This document shows, piece by piece, positions 21,013 to 33,489 of a DNA stretch of 64,000 nt (positions are counted from its first letter, which is position 1; each line of letters starts with the position of its first letter). The notes under the pieces were generated by a model, which was not told the DNA's origin, did no database searches, and worked only from the letters and a program-made list of their open reading frames with translations. Location: NCBI RefSeq assembly GCF_000204055.1, contig NW_006768813.1, forward strand, positions 682,796 to 746,795. Direction: 5' to 3'. The DNA comes from Melampsora larici-populina 98AG31 (taxonomy: Eukaryota > Basidiomycota > Pucciniomycetes > Pucciniales > Melampsoraceae). The position numbers and the translations under genes are program-made.

Positions 21013-24006
21013 ATGAGTCCAACTAAAGAGCTCTCACTGTTGGCACGTTCGATTGACTCAGTTGACCTTAAACGAACGGATGTACTCGTAGAGCAACTTT
21101 TGAACTTTGGCAAGGGTATCAGCAATTTAGATACCGAACTCAACTTGCAGACGGCCGATGAAAGTGCACTCGCATTAGCAATAGAAAAGCTGAAGATCAA
21201 TTCGGAAAATAAAGAAACCAATGATCAACAACTTAAAAAATTGATTCGATCACACCTTTATGATTGTCTTGGAGGATTAAAAGTTAGATCTTGGTCAATG
21301 TTAGAACACATTTATAGAAAAGAACCTTGTCCGTTTCCAACTAGAGCTCGTGGATTGTTTACACTTGAAAATCTTACTTTACCAATCGGTCAAGGTCGTC
21401 ATCAAATCGTTGCACGTGGTTATGATAAATTTTTTAATGTTGACGAAGTTAGCTGGACACGGGTGAGTATGTCAGTCGTTTCACTACTTATTTTCAATCC
21501 TGTTCAAGATTGATCAGAGGATATAGAAGATTGACACTTGTTTTTGTTAAATTCGATCTATAATTACGTGCGATGATAGTGGGAAACACTGCCCTTGAAG
21601 TCGAAAGGTCCATATCACCTCACCATGAAGACAAATGGTTGCATCATCTTTATATCTGCTTTAACACGCTCTCAAATATTAGTGACTTCTAAGCATGCTA
21701 TGGATACCGAATTAGTAACGCAAGATCCGGAAAACAAGTCTTTGAAGGAAAAACCAGTCTCGCATGCCGGAATGGGGGAAAGATGGTTAGAACGACATTT
21801 GGAATCTGTCGGACTCAAGAAAGCTGATCTTGCGGCAGAACTATGGGATGCCAATGTCACTGCTGTCGCTGAGCTTACGGATGATACCTTTGAGGAACAT
21901 GTTTTGCCCACTCCGGATGATGAGATAGGTCTTAATCTACACGGTCTTAATCTCAATCATCCTTTACTCTACACCTACTCTCCTGAGCATGTGGCACACT
22001 TTGCTAAACGTTGGGGCTTTCATCCTACACCATGGAAGACCGTTGAAACTGTTGAAGATGTCAAACGGGAGTGTTCAAGTATCGAACAAAACGGTTGGCC
22101 TGGGAGAGATGGTTTTATAGAAGGTGTGGTTGTACGAGGATTTTTAGCAGACGACGATCCTGGTGATAGTGAAAAACCATATCAGCAATTGTTTTGGAAA
22201 GTCAAGTTTGAAGAACCATATCTTATGTATCGAGAATGGCGCGAGCTTACAAGACGGATGTTGAGTGAATTTAAAAAACTCAAGCAAACTCAATTATCAG
22301 AGCTTCAGATCACTCGTGCTGATGATAACCAACGGCCAACCTGCGATACGGACGAAATCCTTCGACTTCTCAAAATCAATGTCAAGAAGATTCAAAATCC
22401 TGAGTCTAAACTTTACGTGCACTGGATGGTGGGAGAGCTTCTTTATCAAGATGATCGGTTCGAAGAATGGAAACTTAATCAGGGTATCGTGAGCACTCGT
22501 GAAAGGTTTCTAGAATGGAGAAAGACAGTGGATGTTCATAGTATTTTAGGTTTTACAAATTCAAGAGCACTAAAATCCAAGTCGAATCATTTATCATCAT
22601 CTTCAGAAAAGACATTCGACAAGATCATGTTGGTACCTATTGCCATTCCAGGTTGTGGTATGTGTCCGAGTTCATCTCTCAATTTCTTCATGTACTTCAA
22701 CCGCTGATATAATTTGACACTCCCAGGTAAAACCTCTCTTGGTGTTGCTCTCAGTTCGCTTTATAAATGTGATCATACTCAGAGTGATGATATCAAAGCC
22801 AAAAAAACTGGTCCAACTTTTATTGCCAATCTCAAAACTTTCTTACTGGATTTATCAGGTCCGAAATTGGTTTTTGCAGATAAAAATAATCATCTCAAGA
22901 CACATCGAAAAGCTTTATCTGAATTAGTAAACCAATTGAGGCAAGGCGTGAAGATGAAAGACCCATCGGCTTCTAAGAAGCAAAAATCTACCGAGGGGAA
23001 GCCTTCTGTCAACATCAAAAAAGTAGAGACACGAGTGATCGGATTGGTTTGGAACGTACCATCTTACACTCGTAGCGAATTACAACACCTTACTTCAGAG
23101 CGTATCGTCAAGCGAGGCGACAATCATCAGTCATTACGACCGGAGCTGACTCCTGGTGGCGTCGAGGTACATCATCTTGTCTTAGGACATTTCTTACGTG
23201 ACTTTGAAGAATTTGATGCCGAACTGAACCCAGAGGATGAGTTTATTGATGAAGTAATCGAGCTGAATTGTGAAGCTTCTCTGACAACTAACTTGCAAAT
23301 AGTGGTCAAAAGACTTCATGAACTTTCACCTGATCAATTTCCACTTCCAACCGAAACTTTACTCACAAATGCTATTGGACAGATTGAATCATATCGAACA
23401 AACGTACGAAAAGAAATGAAACTTGATCCAAAGCTTTATGAACCACGTTATTTTGCTATTAAGATTCCGATCGATCTACGTACTTTAGTCCTTGAACTTT
23501 TTTCTGAATCTTCTGATACTCAACCTAACTCAAATCGAACTTTACTTGATGAATTTATAACACATAAACGATTTAATGTTGTACCTCATATTACTCTTTT
23601 ACATTCAAGTGAGTTAGCAGCTGGAGTTGGAACTGAATCAGAACACCGATTGAAAGAATTATGGAATGAATATAGAACTCAAGCAATAAGCAACAATATG
23701 AAAACAGAAGATATCGAAATCGTTATTGGACCTAGAATCATATGGGATTCAAAAGTTATGGCAATAGAAGTCAATAAGATCGGACCTGAAAAGATTGTGT
23801 GTTGGAATGATTTACCGATTAAAGAGGATTGTATACCTCATATTACTGTTGGAACGATTTCAGATGAGATTAGACCGATTGAAGCTGGTAAATTAGTTAA
23901 AAAGGTTTTGGAAAACATTTTTTCTGATGGAAATCATGGGGAAGGAATTCATATTTTAAATATACCTTTTCGAACCCTTAGAGGTTCGATTAGAGGATTA
24001 AATTGA
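21013..24006 (+). CDS. TRL1: Fungal tRNA ligase (ligase-kinase-phosphodiesterase)
   Basis: Joins tRNA halves after intron removal and, in yeast, HAC1 mRNA in the unfolded protein response. Exons 21013-21462, 21580-22657, 22727-24006 give 935 residues, a little longer than yeast Trl1. N-terminal adenylyltransferase: motif I lysine in MKTNGCIIF (about K167), GFIEGVVVRGF, LFWKVKFEEPYLMYREW. Central polynucleotide kinase: P-loop PIAIPGCGKTSLG, about 509, split by intron 2. C-terminal cyclic phosphodiesterase: two HxT motifs, HITLLHS (about 797) and HITVGTI (about 881). All three active sites are present. ATG 21013 is the first in frame. An intron-bearing tRNA-Phe, a natural substrate type, lies about 4 kb downstream, probably by chance. 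Confidence 0.93.
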
Positions 24007-26143
24007 GATTGGGTTTTGTAGATTTCAGAATGGTTTCGTTTTTTGTTTTGCTTTAGAAGTTGATCATCTTATGTAGAGTTTGTTTTGGATCATATCTATC
24101 AGAATTTTATAGTAAATTCATATATTGCATTTTTTTGGTTGCCTATGCTGATTGAATGTGATAAATAATGTACCTTGTGATCTCTTGAGATCGAAATTGT
24201 GCAAAAGTAAACTTAAGAAAAAAAAATGAATTCTTGTGTATTTTGAATTTCATGAAGCAAAAAAAACAAATTTGGTGAGAGCCTCTTTGTATACAATCTA
24301 TGAGCTTGTGTTTTTGATTCATGATGAGCTGAAAGAGATTACATTGACAAATAGTTAGGGGCAAAAATTAAAGGATGAATAGAGTTCAAGGTCACCGGTC
24401 CTCACCTTTATAGCATGTACAAATTTTTCCATCATATTCAAGACAAACAGGGCTTTACAGGTAAAAAGAGTTGGCCAGCTATCCGGCAAATCTGTCTATA
24501 TGGCTCAAAGAATTCTTATAGGTTAAAGTGAATCTCTTCAGTGTGATTGGATTCTTGCTTGAGTCAAATAAGATATGTCCAATCTTTGAATACAAAAATC
24601 TTTCTCTTCTACATGTTAAAGTCTTTAAATCAACACACAAAAAATGTGTCTTTGCTTTTCTTGGCGCATCATTATTCCTAACAAATTACTTGAAGGGCAC
24701 ATGGGAAAAAATAATATGGCTGACATGTATTTGTAGAAGGTCCGGACAATCCTGTATATTTTGCTCAGGACTGACACTGACAGTATGTGATATCAACTCT
24801 CAATTATCTGGCCAACTTGCACATCGTCAGCTTCAAGTCAGAGTCAGACCTTGACTCCAATTTGGATAGCGTAATTACTGAAAAGATCGCATCAAAAAAA
24901 CTGGTTCATCGACCAACCCTTTTGTGAGTCATTCAGTGTCAAGTTGAGGATTCAAATTCAGAAGAAACTGTGATCAAAGAATATTGATACTCGAGTTGAT
25001 GTCTTTGAACGCTTATGCGCAAGCCTGACTCTGCTCCTCGCGAGCACGCGTCCCCAACTCCACTTTCCATACCAAGAGCCTCCCGCACGTTGGTCCTTTT
25101 TTGATTTGAGAGAATTTACACCCTAAAATTAAATGTAGTTGAAAATTCGGACCGCGATTGCTTCAATGAAAATGTCCCTCAACATGGAAGCTATAGAAAA
25201 TGATGCCATCACTCTGGCTACTTACTTGGTTTTCCGGAGCTGATCGAAAGTTTGAAGCTGGTAACGGTTCTTCCTCATGAAGACCCTACAAATTGATGAA
25301 TAAAAATTTTGAGGGACTGACTTGACAGATTGGACACTCAACCTTTCGGATGATGTGCGAAGACAATCATGACGTGATTTGAGTGGTATAGGCAGACCTA
25401 GTTAGAAAAAGATGCGGCATTTTCCATTATATAGCTTTCTCTGAGAATCCAGAACGATCTATAGCGCATAGACCAGAAATGTATCATCCTTCTACGTCAT
25501 AGTCGTAGAGCCGTGGTCATAAAAAACAAATCGCTGTGTGGAAACTTTGTCGGCTTCAGAATGCCCGGCTATATCATCGAATGAGGGACACAAATTTATT
25601 ACATTCACGCAGGTCATTTGCAAATTTATAAACTACAAGCCGAAAGTAACACAAGTCAAAACCGGATCAACTCGTTCTAATCAGTCGCCGAGATGATAAA
25701 TGCCCGGAGGTATTGTATCGATCGGCCAGAGCGTCAAGACCAGTCCCCAAATATGAAGTGGCTCTCAAGAACTTCATCGACTCAGTATCTTCAAAGATCT
25801 TCGGTCAAAGCTCACCTTTCAGTTTTAATCATGACGACAAGCATGCATATCTTTTTCTAGCGTCACAAGCTAGTTGTAATCACAAGCCTTTGAGGGTAAC
25901 TCTGCACCCTGCAACTTCAAACAGATCAATTTCCATGATGATGAAAGAAAGATGATATCTGAGCGAGCAGTTTTGAGAAACTATATAATGGAGGCTTCTA
26001 TCCCTGTCGAATAAAAAACCAAGGTATCAATCCACTGATAAACTCGTAAGATAAACGCAAAGAAACAATCCAGATAATTTTCACTTTTATCTACTGTTAT
26101 TATATAAATCCAGTTTCTAAACTTTCATCTTGAATCTGTCAGC
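24007..26143. other. 2.1-kb intergenic region
   Basis: The 24528-24854 and 25713-25955 frames are short, lack motifs and are probably spurious. I see no RNA gene or transposon end. The last few hundred bases are the promoter side of the secreted-protein gene. Confidence 0.4.
26101..26108 (+). promoter_or_regulatory. TATA box of the secreted DPBB gene
   Basis: TATATAAA 36 bases before the ATG. The position suggests a short 5' leader and a strongly regulated promoter, which fits a secreted protein gene. Confidence 0.5.
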
Positions 26144-26799
26144 ATGTACTCTCTCTACGTCATTGTGATTTCTTTCATGATTGTAGCCTTATCGGGCGGG
26201 TCCCCGGTTGAGTTGAGTTCAGATACTAGGTCAAGTACTGCCTCAAGCCAATCATATGAAGGTCGTGCTACCTGGTTCTACCCCGACACTGGGGCTTGTG
26301 GAGAGTCTGATGGCGTGGAAGATTATATAGTCGCCATGAACTATCCTCAAGTTGCGTGCTTTTCGACTTCAACTATTCTTTCTTGATTGATGTCTTTGAG
26401 GAGGGGAACTGACTTGACCTTAATTTTTCCTTCTTATTTTTTGCTCTTGATCTTGATAGTACGGATCTGGTGACCCTTGCTATAAATTTGTCAAGATTAC
26501 TAACAAGTCCAATGGGAAAGCCATCAAGGCTAAAGTGACTGACTTAGTTGAGTTTTTCCTTTCTCTTTTTTTCCTTTGAAGTTTTCATGAGACTAACGAG
26601 TTTCTTCACGATCTACACAGTGCCCTGGGTGCGGTTATGGATCTCTAGACCTGACCCCCTCAGCTTTCAAGGCGTTGGGTGAACTCGACACTGGAGTTTT
26701 ACCAGTGAGTTACCAGCAGCTATTGGCCGAATTGATCAGTTGATAAACTTACTTTGACCCATTTTCCACGTAATCTAGATTGCTTGGGAGTTTGCATAA
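26144..26799 (+). CDS. Small secreted RlpA-like double-psi beta-barrel (expansin-related) protein
   Basis: Probably secreted, wall- or host-interface protein of the RlpA/barwin/expansin fold; family members bind or loosen polysaccharides or act as effectors. Exons 26144-26350, 26460-26546, 26621-26704, 26779-26799 (last exon only seven codons) give 132 residues in phase. Signal peptide at residues 1-19 (MYSLYVIVISFMIVALSGG), Ser/Thr-rich linker, then GRATWFYPDTGACG, YIVAMNYPQ, VTDLCPGCGYGSLDLTPSAF and a final IAWEFA, the order typical of the fold, including the conserved Asp in VTDLCPGC. Four cysteines in the barrel fit two disulfides. No cellulose-binding module. Confidence 0.88.
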
Positions 26800-27905
26800 A
26801 GCTTTCACATTTCATTCGGGGTCGAATCTAGAATAAAAATCCACAAGACTCTTTCGCTGGCGATTTATTGTTCAGTTCCTATGGAACAAAAAAACAAAGC
26901 AAACATCTGGTTCATGTCATTGCTTCAAAGCATTCATTTTTTTTATCAACAATTGCACTTATCCTAACTATACGGCAACTTGTATCTTTCTTACTGTATA
27001 TACTTCGAAAACTTTGACTATACAAAAAATCCTTCCTGCTTTCAGAAAAACATCTGGTATCTGTATTGTAACATTTACAATCGTGTTTTATTAACTTTCT
27101 TTTCCTCTATCATCTAGCATAGAGTATTTTGAAAGTCTTGCTCATTATTCAGTTTCGACTTCTATCATCTAGTATAGCGTAGAAATCTGTTGTTATTTGT
27201 TCCGGTGTATATTTTAGAAAAATTGTATATAAATATTAGCTCAATTGTATATAAAACGAGATGTTCTCAATGGTCTGTAAATGCTTATTAGCCTTCGATA
27301 GCTACATTCTACAAACCAACATGGTACTTAAAGTGTGGTCGTTTCGAGTCTTGAGGTTATCGCAAGAACAGTCACTGTTTTTGAGTAAGTAACATCTTTT
27401 CGATGAGAAGTTTTATCAAAAGGCGAGTCAGGAATTTGATTAGTGATCGACAAAATTTTCTGATCTGTATGTCACCGAGTTTTTGCACCGATCACTGAGC
27501 CCAGAGTAGCTCGATCACTTCTCAATCAAGATCATTGCATTTATGCCCTCACATCGAGTTTTGTAAACAATTCCTCACAATGCCATTTCTTTTGAATTCG
27601 AATCAATTTAGTTTGCTTTTTCATTATATATAACGAAATACAATCCACTCTCTTGCAAGCTATCTGCACAAAATCAAGGTAAATCTTAAAAGTGCAATAT
27701 CCTACAGCCACCTTTTTACAAACCCCAAGTATTCTCTTTGTATAACAACATGCCACTCTTGAATCAGTCACAGACTCATTCAATCAATATATTCTACCAC
27801 ATCAAACAAACTTACTTCGATACCTTTTCCCATCTGTCCATCTTGTGACCCACGCTCTGTGGAGCTCATAGGAAGGGGAAAACGAGCGTGAATCAACAAA
27901 AAGAT

Positions 27906-27906
<1 letters not shown>
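26800..27906. other. Intergenic, DPBB gene to tRNA-Phe
   Basis: AT-rich. A minus-strand 80-codon frame (27541-27783) has no motif. Nothing else is supported. Confidence 0.4.
27898..27902 (-). terminator. RNA polymerase III T5 terminator of tRNA-Phe
   Basis: Five T on the minus strand, 4 bases after the tRNA 3' end, the standard Pol III stop. Confidence 0.75.
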
Positions 27907-27941
<35 letters not shown>

Positions 27942-27949
27942 TGCACGAC

Positions 27950-27981
<32 letters not shown>

Positions 27982-27987
27982 TAAGAC
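27907..27987 (-). tRNA. tF(GAA): tRNA-Phe (GAA) with a 9-base intron
   Basis: On the minus strand a full cloverleaf folds: acceptor GTCTTAA with TTGGGAC (G-T wobbles), A box TAGCTCAGTTGG, anticodon stem CAGAC/(AT)CTG with anticodon GAA, a 9-base insert (AGTCGTGCA) starting one base after the anticodon (canonical intron site), B box GTTCAAGCC. CCA is not encoded, as usual in eukaryotes. Confidence 0.9.
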
Positions 27988-29330
27988 CTATGACTCTTGT
28001 TTGAGTTTACCTAGATACCCAGCAAGGATACACAAATGAGTTACTGATGAAGGCCATTCAGGCATGGATCTTCTGGCATAAGGTATAGCAGAGAGCTATA
28101 CCAGAATTCTCCTGGACAAACTTGACATAACCATCGTTCTTCAGCTGACTAATATTCAAAGTGGGATGGCCTGTGAAGATCATGAGGACTTATTCTGTCT
28201 GTCCAATGTAGACCACAATTTTATGATCAGAATGGGTATCAATTGATTGAACGCAAATAAGAAGATTTGTTGATTCCAGCTGATTTGTGTAAGATGAAGA
28301 TGCCAAAATTTCAAGGGTAAGGAATAGGTGCAGGTAACTAATTATTTACTGATTGATATTGGGAATCAGGTACTTCAATTATAAATGATTCAATTTTGGG
28401 GGTCAGGTCATTGTGGTTATTTTACCACTTGATAAAATGAAATCATCCTGTTTACCTTTGTCTCAATTACCATTCCTTTCTTGTTACTAATTTTGTCTAG
28501 ATTTCCAATTCATCATTATCATTGTCAAGTTTAGCAAGTTAGCAAGTTATTTTTGAAGCAGTTATTCTCTGAAAACAATTTCATAAAAATCTAGCCTTTT
28601 TTCCTCATATCCTTCCTAAAATTATTATTGGTGATAGTTATTTTTTCATGTGTCTCTTCTTTACTGTTTTTAAATCAAAGTGAACTAATGTATATCTAGT
28701 GATGTTGGCTTTTATGAAGGAGCCCCTACTATTATGGTTAAGCTTGATGAACTCCAGAGAAATATCTCTTGACCAATCGTACAAACAATACACCAAGGCT
28801 GTCTCTTAGGAGGCATTTTTCAAAAATATTACCTTATTCAACAAGGAATTGGCATTGACAATGGTCAGAATTGGCATACAACCCTGGTTGCACAGATAGG
28901 GCGGCAAAAATACCATCTTATGAAGATGAGGGGCCTAGGCCAATGTCTACTCCTAGATCAGACAAGGACAGGGTGTATACTCTTCACCGTGTTTGTATCC
29001 TTGTAGCATGTTGTTGTGCACACACAAAGTAGTTTCCTTAGACCCTCAAAATATCTATTGAAAAGGTTCCACAACAGACACATATTCCCTTTATAAACTG
29101 GGATGTTGACAGGCAGGTGACCCCAGCTGATGCCAAAGGATTCTGGGAATGCTATAGCTGAATCATTGTTCACATAGGGTTCTGAAGCCCACTCCTCATA
29201 TAGCTTTGAGTTGAGTTCATATTGCAAGACTACCTGAGTGATATTTCAGTCAGGTGTATTCCTAAAGATGATTCTTTCTGAATCAAATGCCCAAAAACAC
29301 CTCTTACATATTGTCAGAGGGTGTTTGTTT
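27988..29330. other. Repeat-like DNA without a supported gene
   Basis: Only short motif-free frames (for example 28958-29227, minus). No terminal repeats could be paired. Confidence 0.35.
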
Positions 29331-29800
29331 GCGGTAGCGGCGGAGCCCAGCTGTCCCCGATTGGTTTTGTAAAACCAATTGGCTTCTCTGAGCCAAAGGA
29401 GACACTGTCGGCTGGGCTCTCACTGTTGGGTCGGCGGGCGGGAACCTTTTGTTCGGTTTGGCTTAGGGGGAACAAAAACTTTTGTGAGTCTTGTACTCCA
29501 CTTCTCTACTTTTACCTCATGGTTTTAATACTGATCTTTTTAAACCTAAATTTTGGGTGGGCTGGTGGGTTTTGAAATTTCAATGAACACAATCTATAAT
29601 CTGTTGAGACTATTGAGGGATGATGACTTAGCCAAATTGTCGAGTGCGGAGTGAGGATTTTCTAAGGGCAAATCTCTATGAGCTGTACCACGATTCCCGC
29701 GGGGGTTAATTGTGTACAGTCTCTTACGTTCACTCTTGACTCTTAGCTAAGTCCCTGTGGGCTTAGGAACCAAACGTACCTTATTGGTTCCAACAAAACA
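29331..29800. repeat. Cluster of perfect hairpins
   Basis: Arms seen: GAGCCCAGC 29343-29351 with GCTGGGCTC 29411-29419, enclosing ATTGGTTTTGTAAAACCAAT (29360-29379, a 20-base palindrome) and TTGGCT/AGCCAA (29379-29384, 29391-29396). Further on, TTTTGTTC with GAACAAAA (about 29447-29476) and GGAACCAA/TTGGTTCC (29766-29773, 29784-29791). The patch is more GC-rich than its surroundings and lies just before the decayed retroelement. Confidence 0.65.
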
Positions 29801-29959
29801 ATCTCAGTCTAAATCTGACCAAAAGACTTCCAGATTTATCTCAAAACTCTCCGTGTGTGCACGTCAATGTGCTACAATGATATTGACATGGTGCTTGCTT
29901 CTCCCCTGAATCCAGAATAGCCTCCAGACTTTTCAAGCCAAGCTTCCCAACAGCTGGAC

Positions 29960-32089
29960 CTTTTGATCAAGATTGAGTTGATGAATCTGTTGGATATCCA
30001 TTATTACAGATTGGAGATATGTCCATGGAAGACAGAGTTGCTTCATTGTCCAGAGCCAATATTGATGCTCAAAATAAGATCAATATGCTATTGGATAAAC
30101 AAGGAAAACATTTGGGAAAGAAGCAAGATGGACATAATCATAATCAAAGCCTCTCCTCCACTTCTTCTGTATCAACAACCCAATCCAACAAGGACAACAA
30201 AAAGTTGGCCTTTATCACAAATAAACTTGCTACAGTCAAAGATGATGTGGAGTTCATGCCAAGTGCTTGTTTGTTTGTGGCTGATGTTGAAGGAATTTAA
30301 TCAAGTATGCTGCAGCTGTTAGAGGATTCAACCAAAATGGAAAACTTGCCTATTTACCTGAAGTTTTATCGAAAGACCTTCAAGGCCATTTTATTGATTT
30401 ACGTCAAATCAAGGGAGAGCTTTGTGATAAGAAGAATGGAGAAACTACATATATGCCTTCTGGAAAAGAGAAAGTGGAGGTTTCCAAATATTATACTTTC
30501 AAAATTGAGGACTTGGTGGAATGGGAACATTATTTTAGAACCCTTAAGAAAGCCATCAGGATGGCATTTCCAGATTGTGAAAAATGCATTTTGGATCATT
30601 CTAAATATATCAAATCTCAGCTCTTGGTTTTAGCAAAATTGGAAAAACCTAATGGATTACAATGCTGCTTCTAGAAGTCAAGTTGCGGATAGAAGATATG
30701 TTTGTTTTACTTATTGGGATCACACGGATTTTGATGTCCTTAAAACACATGAATTCTTTGGCAGTGCTTAGCATCAGAATACTTTCAATCCTGTGGCTTC
30801 TTCATCTTATCCACAAGTAATTATTTATTTTTGATATACTTCCCTTTAGGATTAGCTACTCATGTGTGACATCTTCAGCCTTCCTTTCAAACTCTTTCTT
30901 GAATAAAAGGAGGTCCTCTCTCCCTCTATGAAGCCCATTACTCCTGATTACAAACATGAAGGAGGATCTTGAGCTCACAGATGCAAAAGGTGTTAGTTTG
31001 GAAGAGCAATAAGATTGTCCCTACCAAGATTGCAAGCACCTACATTTTTGGTTTGGAATTTCTTTTTTTGAATTAATATTTACTTTCTCTGGACAGTCCT
31101 CTTTTACTAATATGCTACTGCATTCAAAACAATGTGATGGTCTTTCTCCTTTTGAGTGTTTGGATGCTACTGGATTGAGTTGTACAGCCAAGCCTTTTCT
31201 GGATGCTCCCACTCTAGATGACAACAAGGATGCTGTGTTTATTCTCAAGAAGTAGTATCACTATATTTTCAAAGTATCAAATCTTGTCAAAGTAGAAAAG
31301 ATGGAACACTCCCTGAAGTTCCATCTGAATCAACCTTTCATGAAATCAGCAATGAGAGGCCTCAGAGAAGGTTTCCGGCCTGCTTATTCTACACCTTCAT
31401 TGAAAATTGTTAATACTCCCAATGATAACACTTTTTTTAAAAATCAGGGGGATACAGAGAAGCAATGTGAAAGGAAACAGAAAGGTCAATACTCTGAAAA
31501 ATTCTCAAGATGGCTACCTGGCATAAAGGTCATTCCACTATTGATGACCTCAAAGAAGGATGCAGATAAAACTCCAAGAAGGATGCATATAAGATGAGGG
31601 TTTGCTCAATTATGAGTTCTGGGAAACCATTTCCAAATGACTTCATTGATAAGGAGAAAATCAAAGTGACCTATGATCCACTGCAATCTTTTTCTCATTG
31701 AGCTCAACCAGAAGCACAGAAATGTTACCTTATTCCAATCTGACATATGAGGTGCTTTTAGGATGCTACCTCTTCATCTTCAATGTCCAAAAAAGGATAA
31801 TACTGACCATAACCTTCCTTTTGGTCATTTGGCTTTGCCCCACATCTGGTGTGGAGTGTTCTCACTTGTGCTTTGAATTGTGGAAAATTTTTGTCATTTT
31901 AAATATCCCAATGATATGATGAACAACCTCTGGTCTGCAGCTACAACTGATGATTGGATTACATTCAAAGAACATCAAATTCCTGGTCCACAGGCAACAC
32001 TTCTTATGTTATTTGATATCTTGGGTGTTACTTGGGTATGGAATAAGCAAGTCCACAGAACAGTTTTTGAAATGATTGGTCATATTGTT
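29960..32089 (+). pseudogene. Decayed retroelement with DIRS-like (tyrosine-recombinase type) reverse transcriptase
   Basis: Broken frames recall basidiomycete DIRS-like elements. A Gag-like N-terminal helix (30019-30300, SMEDRVASLSRANIDAQNK) comes first, then WEHYFRTLKKAIRMAFPD (about 30520-30570) and SRSQVADRRYVCFTYWDH (about 30670-30725). Reverse transcriptase pieces follow: LNQPFMKSAMRGLREGF (about 31325-31375), VTYDPLQSF (about 31668), FAPHLVWSV (about 31818) and GPQATLLMLFDILGVTWVW (about 31985-32040). Stops and frame changes separate them, so it is dead. Assignment to DIRS-like rather than another RT order is from family memory and not certain. Confidence 0.5.
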
Positions 32090-33041
32090 CACCGTATCTG
32101 TGTGGCGGTCTCTCAAGGACGAGCACACACAGACTGCCTTTGAGGCACAAAGGCAACTTGTGTGCGCTTGCCAACAAGCAAACACCACACAAACACAGTG
32201 GTTGATTCCAAAAAATGAATGTTTATCCAGCAACAGATGAAAGTTTCTTATGGTTGCCTCAAAAAAAATGTCTCAACTCCCAGTCATACCCTTAGAGACT
32301 AGCAATTTGTGAGGAGTACACGTCTGTTAGGCGTACTCTTCACAGAAAATAGAGTAGGAAAAGGAAGGTGCGGTCTTCACGTGGTACACCCAAGTGAAGA
32401 CTACAGCTAGCTGACCTCTAAGAAGAGGATTTGAGAAAGGGAAAGGAAATATAAGGGCAATAAAGAGCTAATGTGCTCTAACCTTGTGAGACTGCGAGGG
32501 GCAGGCTTTACACTTTGGTAAACCAAAGATCCTGAAGGCTACTTTAGACTCCTTAAACAGGAGGAAGCTTTGCTACTTCAAGGTTTATTTCTAGACACAA
32601 TGAATGCCCTGGGCTTGTAGAAATCAGTACCTTGGGTGTTCAGCAATGGAACCCGTAATGCTCAAGAATGGTCTTTAACAAGCTACACAACTAACCATGT
32701 ACTTGAAGATCCTCTCAGTAGGAGTCAAGTAAAATGTGGTTCTGTGTTGCGATTGTAGTAAAAGATGGGGGGTGATTCTAGGGAAGAAGGGGGGGTTTAT
32801 ATAGTCTCAGTTCCAGCGTCAACTTGTGGTTGGCATGTGAGTCTTGTCTATTCACGCGTCAACTTGTGGTTGACACTTGGGTTAGGTTTACTATGTATTT
32901 AATACATTACATACATACATGTATTTAAGTGGCTCTTGAAACTGAGCCTTGAGATGTAGCTTATGGCTTTATACAATATTTTGATATTACATATGGTACT
33001 GTTAGCCCATGGTCCTGTAATTAGGGCTCAGGGCTGAGACA
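32090..33041 (-). repeat. LTR insertion, reverse orientation
   Basis: Read on the minus strand it begins TGTCTCAGCCCTGAGCC (end at 33041) and carries two copies of ACCACAAGTTGACGC and TATATAAACCCC, matching the forward LTR at 4244. It starts where the reverse transcriptase similarity stops (about 32090), so it looks inserted in the older element. No internal retroelement region accompanies it. The left limit is approximate and no target duplication was found. Confidence 0.55.
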
Positions 33042-33489
33042 ATTGATGCAGGAGTGGATCTCTTAGGGGTTACACTCACTTCCATTAGGGAGATTTGCCT
33101 TACAAATTTTACTACCTGGTGTGTAATCAGGGTGCTGTCTTCCTATTTAAACTAATAAGAAGAATGAGGATGATATTTGTTGGCGGATCAAATATTTTGA
33201 ATCAAGAAATAGGGTCTTAGTCCTGAAATTGACAACCTGGACAGAGTTTTAGGCCAATTTGATTTTCTTTGTTGATCCAATGGGTGTTGGGAATCTTAGG
33301 ACATCATTGCAGGTCTGTTTGTGCTACTGAACTAGATCAGGCAGCAGCTTCCATGGATTGTATTCAGCCTGCAGGTGTGGGATCTTCCAAGGCTTTCCAT
33401 ATCTATGTTTGTGGCCACGTTGCTTTAAGGTTTCCAGACTTGCAGAATCATGTTATTGGAAACCCTGGGCTAGAAATACAGCACACCAC
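33042..33489. other. Possible continuation of the decayed retroelement
   Basis: Short frames only (33269-33529, 33358-33630), none with a clear motif. Position suggests the far side of the interrupted DIRS-like element. Confidence 0.25.

Noticed and set aside
24528..24854. 108-codon open frame as a gene
   Set aside because: No motif, no good splice continuation and no similarity to anything I know.
27907..27987. Tandem repeat or CRISPR-like unit around the tRNA
   Set aside because: No repeated spacer structure exists; no CRISPR array is present anywhere in the window, as expected for a eukaryote.
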